This document shows, one piece after another, positions 34,703-46,689 of a DNA stretch of 64,000 bases. The stretch is from Zygaena filipendulae (taxonomy: Eukaryota > Arthropoda > Insecta > Lepidoptera > Zygaenidae), in assembly GCA_907165275.2 (NCBI GenBank), contig OU015653.1, positions 13,670,001-13,734,000 on the forward strand. The letters are read 5' to 3'. Each line of letters starts with the position of its first letter. The first letter of the stretch is position 1. Below the pieces are notes generated by a model. That model ran no database searches, had not been told where the DNA came from, and saw only the letters and a list, made by a program, of their open reading frames with translations. Made by a program: the position numbers and the translations under genes.

Positions 34703-37180
34703 CCAACTTTTGTACGAAAACAAGTTTTGAACTCACAGTGACATAATATTATTACGTCGGGAATTTGGCACGAAGTGGGGCTAGGCGCGTTGTCTCCAAG
34801 CGTTACACTTGTGTGACGTTATGCTAACGGGGTATATCCGATTATATTTTTTGTTTATTACTGGGGCGTATTTCCTGGAACAAAATTCGTGAACAAACCA
34901 AGTTTGTTTACATCAATTAGGTAACAAATACGAGTGCAGCGTCAAAAATACCGGTCTATCAAGACGTATTCGTCAGCAATTTTTAAGCGATTTATGTTAA
35001 GTTTTGATAGAATAATAACATGATGTGGACGACGACTTTGTATCACACAAGATTAATGTCGATATTATATTTGTATATCAAGTTATTATACGATACATCC
35101 GAGTGTTATATAGTTTATACAAGAAAAGAAAACCGGGTACGTGCAATAGTGTGAATATACACGCACAAGTAAAAAGTTTTTTGTTACAACGCCATCTGTT
35201 GATTATTAATCGAGTTAATGAAAAATCATGAAATCCCAGGAAACTCCTACAGTGCCCAAAAGAGTTTTAATTCAAATACGAATCGATTGAAATCCATTCC
35301 CGTCGCAGGCGAGCAAAAGAGACTCAAACAGATAATAATTTTCTTGTAACATTCGTATGATTATTCCGAGGTAAATGCGCTCGGATGTCTCGAATATTAG
35401 CGTTTTAGAAGCTAAGATGTAATCTCGGTAAGATTCCAGAGCTTCGCTTGATTTCCAATTGCATTCCGACCGGTATTGTTTTTAATGCTTTAAAAAAAAC
35501 CTATAAAACAAGAAAAAAAGTTATTTTGTATCGAATAAGCTACTTTAAGATACTGTGTATGTATTTGATGGTGACATGGAGAAGATCTCATGAATTTATT
35601 GCTATTGAAAATGGCATCGGAATTTTTTACTGACTTATGGAAATCGTTAGATTTTTTGTATGTGTATGTGTTTGGCAGTTGAGAGAAAAAAAATTAGCTA
35701 GTTTGTCTTGATGTGAATGAGCAAGATCGAATCTTAGCGAGGTTCAGTTGGATCGGCGTTTAGCTAGAGTTTTACATTGAATAGTAAAATATTAGTAGAT
35801 TTTCAATTGAAATCAACGCTTTCAATGATACGATAGGTTTATGATACTACAGTGTAGATATAATGCTCTCTCTAACTGATATTTTAACTGTATGCCGTAT
35901 TACTGTACTGTATATCCGTTCTCACTAGACCCACAGCTTGTTCAATTTATTGAAACGAAGCAATTATTGCTTCGTCAAAAAGTTTCATCCGAATCAAATT
36001 TAAAGACCTGTGAGTCAAAATGAACATTATATGGGTAACAAGTTATATTATGTAAAACATTATAACACAATAACATTAATCGTTCTTCTAAGTAATTCCA
36101 TTGTATACCAATTTTATTGAGTGAATATTTCAATGCTTTAATAAGTTTGATTTGAACTCAGGTTCTGAGGTTGAACCCTCAGAAACTCTTCAAGGCTGTC
36201 ATCTAAGCAAGAGGCGATAGGTGTTTACAAATAAAAATAAATTTACAGTTTCTCGCATTCGTTATATGTAGAGAGGTAAGCGATATATAAGGGTTCAAGT
36301 CACATGAACATAGTACAGTCAACTAACTACAAAATATATAGGTGAACAGGGAGTAAATTAAGATAATGTACCTTTATGATCTGCCCAATAACGGAATTCA
36401 AATATGTCAATATATTGTATTATTGTATTAGGCCTAGAGTTAATTTTTGAGAAGTACATCCAAGTGTTATGAATTTTGAATCCGATAAAACAGCACAGAT
36501 ATGAGATAATAATCAGTTTCAAATATGTATAATAGGTAGCATTATACTCGTAGTAATATTGGTGGAATAATAAAACTATTTTTTACTGTTGTTCTGCGAT
36601 TAATGTAGCTGACTGTACTATAGTAATGTGAAAATAAGCAGTCGTGATCAGAGCAACTCTCTTAAGTTTAGGTATAGCAATAATTGCATGCATCAGTTTA
36701 TAACATAGTTATGTATAGCGCTATACCAATTGTTTCAATGTTTATTTTTATTAAATTAATTAGCACCATAGACTAATTTATTAATCTAATAAGGCTGCTA
36801 ACGAACTGCTAATACTTTGAGTAAAAAAAGTGAATTTTGTTCCTTTTTTAACTGAGGAACTTCTGAGATGCTATAATATGACGGAAGTTCTATAAGGCAT
36901 ACCAGTCTTATTAAAATAATGTAGTTAGTTTATGCTTATCAGTAAAGCTATGATATTTATTACAAAATCAGCAAATTATGCAGCTTGAGTATTTATAATT
37001 CAATTGATTAAACTGTAATTACAAGAAAAGTGTTTTATTTCGGAGACCTGTTATTAACCTGTTATTTTCAAATAAAAATAATAATATTTCGTCTGAGGAC
37101 TTGATTTGCACCAGTAGTTATAAATTCACTGCATCGAATTTTGATTTGCTGGGATATCAGTGTCTGCATTGAAAATCTAC
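34703..37180. other. AT-rich stretch after Rep, no gene supported
   Basis: May include the Rep 3' UTR. AATAAA-type motifs occur near 36230 and 36568, but none is decisive. No convincing coding region or transposon was recognised. Confidence 0.5.
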
Positions 37181-37345
37181 CTATACTAATATTATAAAGA
37201 GGAAAAAATTTGATTTTTTGTTTGTTTGTTACGATTTAACTCAAAAACTACTGGACCGATTTCAAAAATTCTTTCACCACTAGAAAGCTACATTATCTAT
37301 ACATTATCTCCGGAATCCCCGCGGGAACTCCGAAATTAACGCGGG
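37181..37345 (+). mobile_element. Helitron-like element, 3' truncated
   Basis: ATACTAATATTATAAAGAGG start, TTTGTTTGTTACGATTTAAC, CTACTGGACCGATTTC, CCCCGCGGGAACTCC and ACGCGGGTGAAA, then breaks off before CTAG. A further reversed relative runs from about 37770 to 38010 (GATTTCACCCGCGATAATTT). Confidence 0.6.
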
Positions 37346-38186
37346 TGAAAATAATTAAGTTAGTCAAGCACTCCATGCTTTTGTGATCTTGAGTGAGTTG
37401 CATCACGCTAAAACTGCCAGATTTGATATTGGGGTGTTCTCACCTTCTCGGTCAACAAGTTGGATGGGTGGGTACTTTATACTGGGATAAAGTCTCCGGA
37501 TAAAGTCTGTTTCCGAGATCGGTCAGACCGCAGGGCTCAGCTAGTTAGGTAATAATATTAGACGAAGATAAAAAGGCGGAACGACAGTCATATCTGTAAT
37601 TTATACCTACCTAATTGAATCTATTTTAATTAAAGTGATGTCTATATCAATAGAATTATTGACCTTTATATCAAGGAGGGAGCAGATTAGAAACATTTTT
37701 TCATAATGTATAGATGTACCTAAAAAAAAATTCAGCGAGAGTGGTTTCAATAATAATTATATATCTATCTATACTAACTGTCTGCGCGATTTCACCCGCG
37801 ATAATTTCGAAGTTCTCGCGGAATTGTTCCATACAAATTTTGCAACCCCTTTTCATCCCCTTAGGGGTTGAATTTTCAAAAATCCTTTCTTATCGGATGC
37901 TTACGTCATACAAAGAACATACCCTCCAAGTTTCAGATCTCTACGATCAGCGGTTAAGGCTGTGCGTTGATCCATCAGTCATTCAGGACAAAGCATTTTA
38001 TATGTATAGATGTATGGGTACTAAAGAAGCCTATCAAATGCTGAAACATATAGGTAGTTATTACACCTACTCTGGCTTGAACCTAGCTAACAAGATTATA
38101 GTATTGTACCTGATAATTAAGTTATGGTTACTATTACAAAATTATTTTATGCATTTTGCTGCTTTTGACTTCATGCGTGATCTAGG

Positions 38187-39189
38187 TACTAATATTATAA
38201 AGAGGTGATTTGATTTTTTTCAAAAATTCTTTCACCATTAAAAACCCTTTTTTTTTTTTTTTTTTGACCCAGGGAAAATGCTTTATGCATACCACCGCCC
38301 CCGGGCCGGGGCGATGGTTATGTGGGACTCTGCCCTGAAAAGGGCAACCCGCCCTGAGAAGGGCGGGAATGCTACCCACTAAAAACCCTGGGGTGTTCCT
38401 CCTCCGCGCCTGTTGCCGGGGCCGCGGGAATCGCTTTCGCATGCTCCGCAGCCCCGACGGCGCCAGCCCGTTGCCGGGCTCCTCCTCGAAGGGCACAAGT
38501 GCCCCTCAGAATGACGACGATGCGCCGGAACACGCGACGCACCGCCGTCCTCCTCCCTCTCGGGGACCTTGTGCAAAGGACGCCGGTCGGGCCCATGACC
38601 GGCGCCCAAGGCCCCCTGCGACGGGTCGGGTCAGTGGCCCCGCCGCCCACCACGACGGCCGCAGAGGGTGAGGAGGGCCGACTAGCTCCGCGCCAGCACT
38701 CCCCTCCCCCCGCAGCCCCTCCACGCCGCCAATCACCGGGGCGGCCCCGTCGAGGCCGCAGAGGAAAAACGTCTCCACGGCCTCTAACCCTCAGCCGCGG
38801 TGCTCCCCGAGCCACCGCAGCCCGCCTCAGTGGCGCCGCCGCCCCGGAGGACGACAGCGCCACCTACATGGGCCGCCTCGACCCCGTGCTTGCCGCCTGC
38901 AAGTGGGTGAGACGGCCCCGTCCGGTGCCTCATGTCGGGCGCAGCGCCGTCCCCCAGATCAGCGCCGCACCCGGCATTCCGGCCCGCCTCTGGGTCCCTC
39001 TTAGCTTCACCGTGGGTGACGAGTCCACGGCTACTAGAGTCCCCCCGCCACGACAAGGCGAGGACCCAATCGGGGGGGACCATTAAAAACCTACATTATC
39101 CCTGAGTAACATAGGCTATATTGTAATGCGGAATCCCCGCGGGAACTCCGAAATTAACGCGAGCGAAACCGCGGGGAACAGTCAGTGCT
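38187..39189 (+). mobile_element. Helitron-like element interrupted by a LINE
   Basis: ACTAATATTATAAAGAGGTG at the left and ATTATCCCTGAGTAACATAG...ACCGCGGGGAACAG at the right form one Helitron copy once the insertion at 38247-39078 and one target duplication are removed. The end is mutated to CAGTCAGT. Confidence 0.75.
38247..39078 (-). mobile_element. 5'-truncated GC-rich non-LTR retrotransposon (R1-like) with poly(A) tail
   Basis: On the minus strand the element ends in an A-run of about 18 preceded by GCATTTTCCCTGGGTC. The 13-bp ACCATTAAAAACC flanks it at 38234-38246 and 39079-39091, a clear target-site duplication. The body is strongly GC-rich, unlike its surroundings, with long open stretches in several frames that look compositional. 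The 3' end with GGGCGGTGGTATGCATAAAG resembles R1-clade LINE 3' UTRs; that assignment is from memory. Confidence 0.75.
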
Positions 39190-39299
39190 TAACTTTTAAA
39201 GTATGAATTTTTTCGACATAAAATATATTTTAATCATATTATTGTTTATTTTCTTATAAGAAAATAAACAATGGGACACCCCGTATAAGAAAATAATAG

Positions 39300-39570
39300 A
39301 TAAGTAGTTAAAAGTTATTCAACATTAGTTTGGAGGTGACCTATCTACGAAATTCCAAGCGCTACGCCCGTGCCTACCGGTTCGATTTTTTTTTGCTGCG
39401 GGCGGCGTACGCGCCAAATATTGTAATATAAATAATTTAGACATGGGCTAGTAAAAATGAAAAAATATAACCTATATTAAAACATAGTGCGATCGATTCG
39501 CTAGTTGATTCTGAGCAAACTACTTTCTAGTTTTCAGTTAATCGATTAACACGTTGTATAAATATTAAAA
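39300..39570. repeat. Dispersed repeat shared with 4990-5340
   Basis: GGTGACCTATCTACGAAATT, TTAGACATGGGCTAGTAAAA, ACATAGTGCGATCGATT and CTACTTTCTAGTTTTCAGTT match the other copy in order and spacing. Confidence 0.6.
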
Positions 39571-40779
39571 AAAAAAACAAAAATATAATAACTAGAGCTA
39601 TTTCATTAAAAAAGCTTTTTATCTAAAAAATTGAGCAATTATTTAAAATTACAAATAGGTATCAAGACTTAGAAATCAGAATCCATCAGTTTTATTTATA
39701 TTTTCTGCAATTTTAATTTTTTGACCGCAGCGGGCTCATCTAGTTCGGTAATAATATTATACAAAGATAAAAAGTCAGAACGATAGGTAGTCATATATCT
39801 GTAATTTATACCAAATTGAATAACTATCGATTTTAATTAAAATGGTGTCTCTGTCTATATCAAAAGAATTGTTGACCTTATGTCAAGGAGGGTTACAGCA
39901 GATTAGAAACAATACTGGCCTTGTTGTACTTGAGGAATCTACGACCCTATTATTGAATACTGTGTGTCCTGCAGCTTCACCCGCGTGAGTTTCGGAATTC
40001 CCCCAGGAACTCTGTTAAAAGTAGTCAAGTTACTTTTTATAACATCAGCTATCTCCCAGTAAAAGTCTATTCAAAATCGGTCCAACCGTTTCGAAGATTA
40101 GCCGGAACAGACAGACAGACAAAAAATTCAAGAATCGGTTTTTTAAGTAACATATATTTTATATTGTGTATGTTGACATTACACACTCCAATCTTAATTA
40201 TATATAGATGTATCGATTGAAAGCGAGAGTGGTTTCAAATCTATGAAATACTTGAACTATGGCTAACAAGATTAAGATTATCGTACATAATAAATTCAGT
40301 AACGGTTGCTAAAATAGTTTGATCCATTTTCACAGCTTTTAACTAGAAATTCATACAGGGTAAGGATAGAACTACCAGAAATATATTTATGTAAACAGTT
40401 TTATTCAGTTTTTATATAGTTTAGAGGTATATAAATGTTAGAAAATAAAAATATAATAGGCATTTCATAATGAGAATATTTTGTCTAAAGAAATAACGTA
40501 ATATTACACATACCAAGATCTAAAATCCATCAGTCGTCTATATTTTCTACAATTTTAATTTTTCATCATGATTTAATTGATATATAAAATATTATGCAAA
40601 CTTGTGAAAATATTCATAGATTTACAAAAAACACATTGTATCTTTTTTACTAATACATAATATTTCATAAAGAATATCCTTAATACTTATACTATAATAC
40701 ATATAGAAACTGTTAAACACTCACATATAAACAGAAACATGGTCCAAATTTACATCTTACATTAAAAAAATATTTAATC
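39571..40779. other. Downstream flank of IMP dehydrogenase
   Basis: Helitron relatives near 39960-40010 and 40050-40130; otherwise AT-rich. On the minus strand AATAAA at 40400-40405 could be the IMPDH poly(A) signal, about 375 nt past the stop. Confidence 0.5.
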
Positions 40780-42315
40780 CTAAAATAATCTTTTTTCATA
40801 AGAGAATAAGCCATGGACATTGCCCTCCAGCTGTGCCGAGTATGTCCTTTTCATGAACCGTAGGTCGCCTGAATAGCTCATGTTTCTAAGCATCTGAATA
40901 GAGAGTGCACCGAGGTCCTGGCAACTGTGTTGCATACCCGCCTGCAGGTAGGGTAGGAATCGGAACACAGACCCTTTATCTACAATACTACCGCTCACAC
41001 CTTGGGCTACTCTGTGTTTGTCCGTTTCTTTATGGAAGTACCGACTCATAGCTGATCCTTTGCCGTCCTTATTTTCCATAGCTTCTAAACTACCCATGCC
41101 CCTATATTTCTTTAGTCTGACACCATCAGAAAAGTAATATTCACCTGGAGCCTCAGAGGTTCCAGCTAGAAGAGAGCCCATCATGACTGTTGAAGCTCCC
41201 AGTGAGAGTGATTTTACAATGTGGCCAACTGACTGGATTCCACCATCAGCAATCACAGGGACATTGAAACGACGGGAATATGAAGCCACTTGAAAGACTG
41301 CTGTAGCTTGAGGGCATCCACAGGCCATTACTTCCTGTGTAATGCAGATGGAGCCACTGCCCATGCCAACACGTAAGGCGTCCGCGCCAGCTTCTATAAG
41401 GTTCTTCGCTTGCATTCTAGTTACTACATTCCCGGCAATCACTTGAATTTCAGGGTAAGTTGCCTTAATAAACTTAATCATATCAATTTGATATGAGGAA
41501 TTCCCCTGAGAAGAGTCGAGCACTATAACATCAACACCATTTTGGACAAGTAACTTGAGGCGTTCTTTATCAGCCTCTCGAGTGCCAATAGCTGCTCCAA
41601 CTAACAGCTGCTTATTGGAGTCCTTAGAGGCATTTGGATAACTTCTTGCCTTTTTCAAATCTGTCCTAGCAATCAGGGCCACAAGCTCACCAGCATTGTT
41701 TATGATGGGCAGTTTGCCTTTCTTGCTCTTTTCGAGAATGTGGTTGGCTTCCTGGAGGGTAACACCGGATTGGGCAGTGATAATATCATTGATTGGCGTC
41801 ATAACTTCCCGAAGACTCAGATGTGGTGAGTTTTCCCTGAAATCAATATCTCTGGACGTAACAATTCCTATGAGTCGCCCACCTAGTTTACCGTTCTCGG
41901 TGACTGGGTACCCGGTGAAGCCATTTCTTTTCTTGGACTCGATCACGTCGGCGACGGTGTTGCTCGGCCCCATACAAAGCGGGTCGCGGATGAAGCCGTG
42001 CTTATACTTTTTCACCTTGTGAACCTCGCTGGCTTGGTAGTCGGGGGTGCAGTTGTGGTGGATGATGCCTATGCCGCCGCAGAGCGCCATGGCTATGGCC
42101 ATATCAGATTCCGTCACTGTGTCCATTGGCGACGACACGAGAGGTGTCTTCAGGTTTATTTTCTTTGTCAGAGGCGATGCTAGATCGACTTCCTCTGCGG
42201 TGAAGTTTATGAAACCCGGCAACAACAAGAAATCGTTGTACGTCAAGCCTTCTTTGTTGCTGAACATTTCTTGGGCGGACAGCCCGTCCCTAAGATCTTC
42301 AGCGTTTCCTGACAT
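40780..42315 (-). CDS. IMPDH: Inosine-5'-monophosphate dehydrogenase, single uninterrupted coding exon, 511 residues
   Basis: Oxidises IMP to XMP with NAD+, the committed step of GTP synthesis in the cytosol; the fly orthologue is raspberry. The TIM-barrel parts (residues about 28-110 and 235-511) flank a Bateman module of two CBS domains (about 111-225, with VADVIE...[11 protein letters not shown] and [11 protein letters not shown]...[12 protein letters not shown]). The catalytic loop is [11 protein letters not shown] with Cys324. Also visible are [43 protein letters not shown], the flap SRYF and [10 protein letters not shown]. It ends SYEKRLF, as animal IMPDHs usually do. Length matches human IMPDH (514), so nothing is missing. 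No intron interrupts the frame, whereas vertebrate genes have many; either ancestral loss or a retrocopy origin. No poly(A) tract or target duplication was seen around it. Confidence 0.98.
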   Translation of the reverse strand: MSGNAEDLRDGLSAQEMFSNKEGLTYNDFLLLPGFINFTAEEVDLASPLTKKINLKTPLVSSPMDTVTESDMAIAMALCGGIGIIHHNCTPDYQASEVHKVKKYKHGFIRDPLCMGPSNTVADVIESKKRNGFTGYPVTENGKLGGRLIGIVTSRDIDFRENSPHLSLREVMTPINDIITAQSGVTLQEANHILEKSKKGKLPIINNAGELVALIARTDLKKARSYPNASKDSNKQLLVGAAIGTREADKERLKLLVQNGVDVIVLDSSQGNSSYQIDMIKFIKATYPEIQVIAGNVVTRMQAKNLIEAGADALRVGMGSGSICITQEVMACGCPQATAVFQVASYSRRFNVPVIADGGIQSVGHIVKSLSLGASTVMMGSLLAGTSEAPGEYYFSDGVRLKKYRGMGSLEAMENKDGKGSAMSRYFHKETDKHRVAQGVSGSIVDKGSVFRFLPYLQAGMQHSCQDLGALSIQMLRNMSYSGDLRFMKRTYSAQLEGNVHGLFSYEKRLF

Positions 42316-42359
42316 GGTTTTATTATTGACAGGTTAAAAACACCGATTCACACTTATTA

Positions 42360-42365
42360 CACGTG
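42360..42365. promoter_or_regulatory. CACGTG E-box upstream of IMPDH
   Basis: A palindromic CACGTG lies 45 bp upstream of the IMPDH start codon. This is the Myc/Max core, and nucleotide-synthesis genes are known Myc targets in animals. The link here is inference from one 6-mer. Confidence 0.4.
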
Positions 42366-42932
42366 GTGTATTTATTTAGAATGCGAATGGTCTTCACGAA
42401 AATTTCTGCTCGTGCGTGACCTTTTTCTGTTACTTACTTGAGTCAATAAAGTAGTTGTGTATTTCAAGAATATGGATTCGAACTAACACAAAAGAAAAAG
42501 TTGATCAAACTTGCCGTACTACCTACCTACTAATGCCGACACAACCGATCACCCGGCTTGTCAATGACGAAATGACAGAGAGAGACACTTTCAGAGAAAC
42601 AGATCAGGCAGTCAGTGTGACCAGATTTAAATCGATAAACCTGCTAGCTGCTACACTAAAAAACTGCTAAATCCTTTTAAATGTGCAAATATTGTGTAAC
42701 TCAATTATTTTATACCTATATTATGAGTTAAGACGAGCGAAGTCTTATTTACCCGGTAGCAATAATTTGAACTTTTTTTCATTACTATCTCTAGATCCAC
42801 AAGTTACCAAGGCTGCCAGCAAATAAATCGCGGCTATACGGTTGCACGTTCCGTGGATTTGCACGAATGCATTCGAGCGCGCTCTGTACCCGTTCTGTGG
42901 CTTGGTGAAATTTTACTCTGACAGCTGTCAGA

Positions 42933-43870
42933 GCGTAGTTTATTTATTTATTCTTTATTGCATAGTAAGTACAAATGGCGAACTTAATGCCTTGCGGCAT
43001 TCTCTACCAGTTAACCATTGGGTAGACGGAGAGATATAGAAGATGGGGTGTGCAAACAAAACAATATATAAAATACTTAATACAAGATACTAATAATTAA
43101 TAACTAAAACATAAAGACGCAATTTACTCATAATACATACTAAAACACATGCATATCCTACACATACCTATACAATAAAATACATACATACATAGTTACA
43201 TATATATATATGTATATATATACATATGCATATACCACATATACATACATACCATATACATACAATATACATACATATACATACATACCATATTATACAT
43301 ACATACTGAGTGGACATATATAAATATATAATAATATACTTACCTAAAACTATAAAAATTGAGAAAACGGGAGGAACGCAAGTTTTAAATCGCCATTCAA
43401 GGCAGGCTGCTGGACTCCATGAAGTGACTCCTAACTCTACTCTTAAATATAAATTTGTTGGGGCATTTGCGCAGCTCTACAGGCAAGTCATTCCAGAGTC
43501 GTACGGCAGTTACAACAAAAGATTTTGAAATGAATCCGGTATGATGAGAAGGAATATAGAGAAGGAGGTTATTAGAGGATCGTAGTGAGAGTGAATGAGA
43601 ATCGGAGAGAAATTGAAATTGAGACTTTAAGTATTCGGGACAGTGTGGATCATGTAAAATAGAAAATAGGGTACAAAGGACACGAACATTCCTGCGATCT
43701 TGAATAGGCAACCATTTACGTTGGGAACGGTATTGGGAAATATGGTCACCAGTAGTTTCACCCGTTCCGTGGCTCAGAGTGCAGCAACCAAACAACCATC
43801 TCCGAAGCAGGTTAATTTTCAATCTGACAGCTACGTATTGTTTATGAAGTGTCAATGTTTGCGCCAAAAA
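42933..43870 (-). pseudogene. 3' end of a jockey-like non-LTR retrotransposon
   Basis: The minus-strand open stretch 43867-43397 carries ISQYRSQRKWLPIQDRRNVR and SFVVTAVRLWNDLPVELR then FKSRVRSHF, the usual C-terminal tail of jockey/CR1-type ORF2, and then a stop. It is followed by a 3' UTR with CATA repeats and a (AAAT)n end at about 42940. The reverse-transcriptase core is absent (5' truncation). Confidence 0.75.
43140..43330. repeat. TA/CATA microsatellite
   Basis: Alternating (TA)n and (CATA)n within the LINE 3' UTR. Confidence 0.85.
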
Positions 43871-44454
43871 CCGGAATCGTCGAAAAAGAAATCAATCGGA
43901 GTTCTTACGAACAAAGGGGAGGTGTCGTAGTAACAAAAAGTTTATAATTGGATGAAAAACAGTCTTATTTGCAATGTGAGTTGAGAGAAAACAAATGGCG
44001 CCTGAAATTTCAAATATTTTGAGGTTATAAAAACAACTCGATCGTTCTGTGGCTTGGTTGCAACTCAAACGAGTGAAATTTTAACCGAACAACTGCGCCC
44101 AAATCCACGGAACGCACACTTGGGTGTAATCGGTCGCGTGATCCTAAAAGTGCTAACAGACGACCGGATTTTGTGCGCTCTGTACATCGAACTTGGTGCG
44201 CTCTGTCCCATATTCGATCGTCTGTAGGGCTGTCCGCCGCACATTATTATTATTAACATCTGTGCGGTGTGTTCGGATGGTTTGCACATCGAACGCGGTG
44301 CGCCCGAACCAAGTTCGATCGTGTGTACGGCGCACCGCACCGTTCGGCGCATACATGCGCATACATATAAATAAAACCGAAGTGTCTGTTTGTTAACCCA
44401 AATTACTAAATGCACATTAAATGTATATGAATGTATACATATACGGTACTGACA

Positions 44455-44665
44455 TCCTTACTAATATTATAAATGTGAAAGTGAGTTTGTTTGTTGTTTG
44501 AATTTTTCTATATATTTCTGTTTGTGCCGGCTAATCTCTGACATGATTGGACCAATTTTAACGGGACTTTCACTGACAGTTATATGCAGTAACATAGGAT
44601 ACTTTTATTAAAAAAAAAATGTTCCTAAGGAAATTCCGAAAAGCACACGGGTGAAACACAGCTAG
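44455..44665 (+). mobile_element. Helitron-like element, decayed hairpin
   Basis: TC start, CTTACTAATATTATAAATG, GACATGATTGGACCAATTTT, ACACGGGTGAAACACAG and CTAG at 44662-44665. Confidence 0.6.
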
Positions 44666-45319
44666 TCTTTAATAAGTTACATATTGCTATACCTACTCTT
44701 GTCTATTTCTCAGGTATATTTATCCCATTCTTGTCTTAGTTCCGTTAATTAGTGGCAGTGGTGATGTGGCTCCTATAACCAACACTTACGCCATTTTATT
44801 TTATTTTTTATCAGAGACATGAGAAGCGGCCGTGTTGCATGCTCAAAAACCGTAGACGGAGCGACTAGACTCTGGAGCGCATAAATTAACTAGACTTATG
44901 GCTGGACCGTGCGCTCGTCTGTTGCGCAGGTCGCACCTGGTCGCACCGCACCACCGCACACGGTGCGGTCCCGTACAAGTTCAGTCGTCTGTTAGCATGA
45001 TATGTGGCGACAAAGCCAGTGATGCCAACCCTCAAAAATATTTACCCCTAAAAGTTAAATACAATAATATTATAAAAAAATAACTTTATAGTAAATAGCA
45101 GCGCCGACATTTTTGCCTAGTTTCAAAAGTCTTAAAAAAAAACAATTTAATCAAAAGCAAAAATATTTCTTGATTTTTTTTTACGACCAATCTTTTTTTC
45201 GTAATTAGAAAATGAAGATTTATCATCAAAATTCTAATTATGAAATTCTTAATTTTTTGAAATTACGACTTTCGTACCTAGTAAAAATATCGTAGTAACA
45301 GTATCGATCGTAGTTAACC

Positions 45320-45560
45320 ATAATAGGACGCTCTGTGGGAGTTGCATATAACGACAAACTCCCGACGAATGCCCCATTTGATGTTACCTATTTCATACAC
45401 ACTGTTTATCACTTATATATCACTATTATGCAAATTTCACCACACTCACACAATATAAATAACAATAAAGTAAGTAAAACAAAAACTAAAACTGACGTCC
45501 ATTTCTGCTAAAATCCCGCCAAAAGTTCTAAGCAGTAAGCATAGACAACGTAACCACAGT
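45320..45560. repeat. Dispersed repeat shared with 11216-11460
   Basis: Second copy of the sequence found upstream of HPF1: ATAGGACGCTCTGTGGGAG, AATGCCCCATTTGATG, CACACAATATAAATAAC and AACTGACGTCC in the same order. Confidence 0.6.
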
Positions 45561-46689
45561 CGCGTCCTAACTCCTATCACCTATACCTATTATGTTTTTT
45601 TTTTATGTTTATGGTAAACACTGATGCCATTTTTTTAAAAACTTGTGTATAAAAAAAAAGTTTTTCTCAATTTTCATCTAGTTTCCGGAAAATGTGATTT
45701 TTTCTTAAATTTCTAGGTGCCACTCAAAGAGTTCTACAAGTTTTTCCTATAACTTATTTCGATATAACCGAAAAGAAAGACGCCAGGTTCAGATGAAAAT
45801 AATTAATTAAGTATTTAGAAAAAAACAATATTCAAAAATCTATTTTTTTGTTAGAGTTCCGTTGGCCCCCCAAAGAGTTCTACACATTATCCTTAAAACA
45901 TTTTTCGATTTGACTAATACTTTTCGCGGTACAAGGCCGTAAAAAATGAAAATTGGGAAATTATTTCAAAACCATTTTTGGTCTATGTAAACAACAGAAC
46001 CTCAGAACAATAACAGTAGCAAACAGAACTATTTCCAAAAAGTATAAAGAACTCCAGAACTATGTGGGGGGCCACTAGAACTCACTTTATTTTTTTTTTA
46101 TTTTGACATTGGGGGGGCCAACTTCACACCGCCCAAGTTTCTGGAGCTGGAAACTGTTTTTAAAAACTAAAATGAAAATACGAATATGCTCAGAAGTGCA
46201 TGCACTATATTCGGAGTTCTCTTACAGACTCGCTGTTATCTGTACATGATTCAAACTTAATAATAATTTTTCAACTAAATACTTACTAAAATTCTTATAA
46301 AATAAACAAGGGGCGTTGCAGGTGTGCTTAAGGCGAATTTGCTGATCATGCTTGTGACACATGCTCAGGTGCGCGTGGGAATCACTGAATATTTACGCGT
46401 TTGTTATTTCTACGCGCCCTTCAGCGCAATGTATAACGAACTTGGTTTTATCAGCTTCGTTTATTATCGACTCTTTTCGTATGAATAGGGCACTTGCATG
46501 AATTTTTTTTTTCCTGTCTATTTTAAAGATATATGGCCTACATAAACAAAGCAAGAACGAGAAAAAAAATATTTGCATAAATTAATTTTCACGATGATGC
46601 TTTTCAAAGGCTCTGTTTTTGAAATATTGACACAATTTCTTATTATAAATTTCATGCAAGTACTTACTCTATTGCTTTTGTAGTTGTAG

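Larger units (their letters stand above)
42845..44109. mobile_element. MITE with CGTTCCGTGGATTTG ends, split by a LINE
   Basis: GCACGTTCCGTGGATTTGC at the left and AAATCCACGGAACGCAC at the right are inverted copies. Inner CGTTCTGTGGCTTGGT occurs near both ends in the same orientation. A LINE tail (42933-43870) accounts for most of the length. Confidence 0.6.

Noticed and set aside
37714..38208. A 164-codon open frame with hydrophobic stretches
   Set aside because: It runs through reversed Helitron-derived sequence (GATTTCACCCGCGATAATTT and following) and shows no family similarity or splice context.
38372..39086. Overlapping long open frames in the GC-rich block
   Set aside because: They lie within a 5'-truncated retrotransposon and are best explained by base composition. 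No recognised domain could be read in them.
43397..43867. A host gene encoding a 156-residue protein
   Set aside because: The wording near AVRLWNDLPVELR is a typical LINE ORF2 tail and it is joined to a (AAAT)n-ended 3' UTR.
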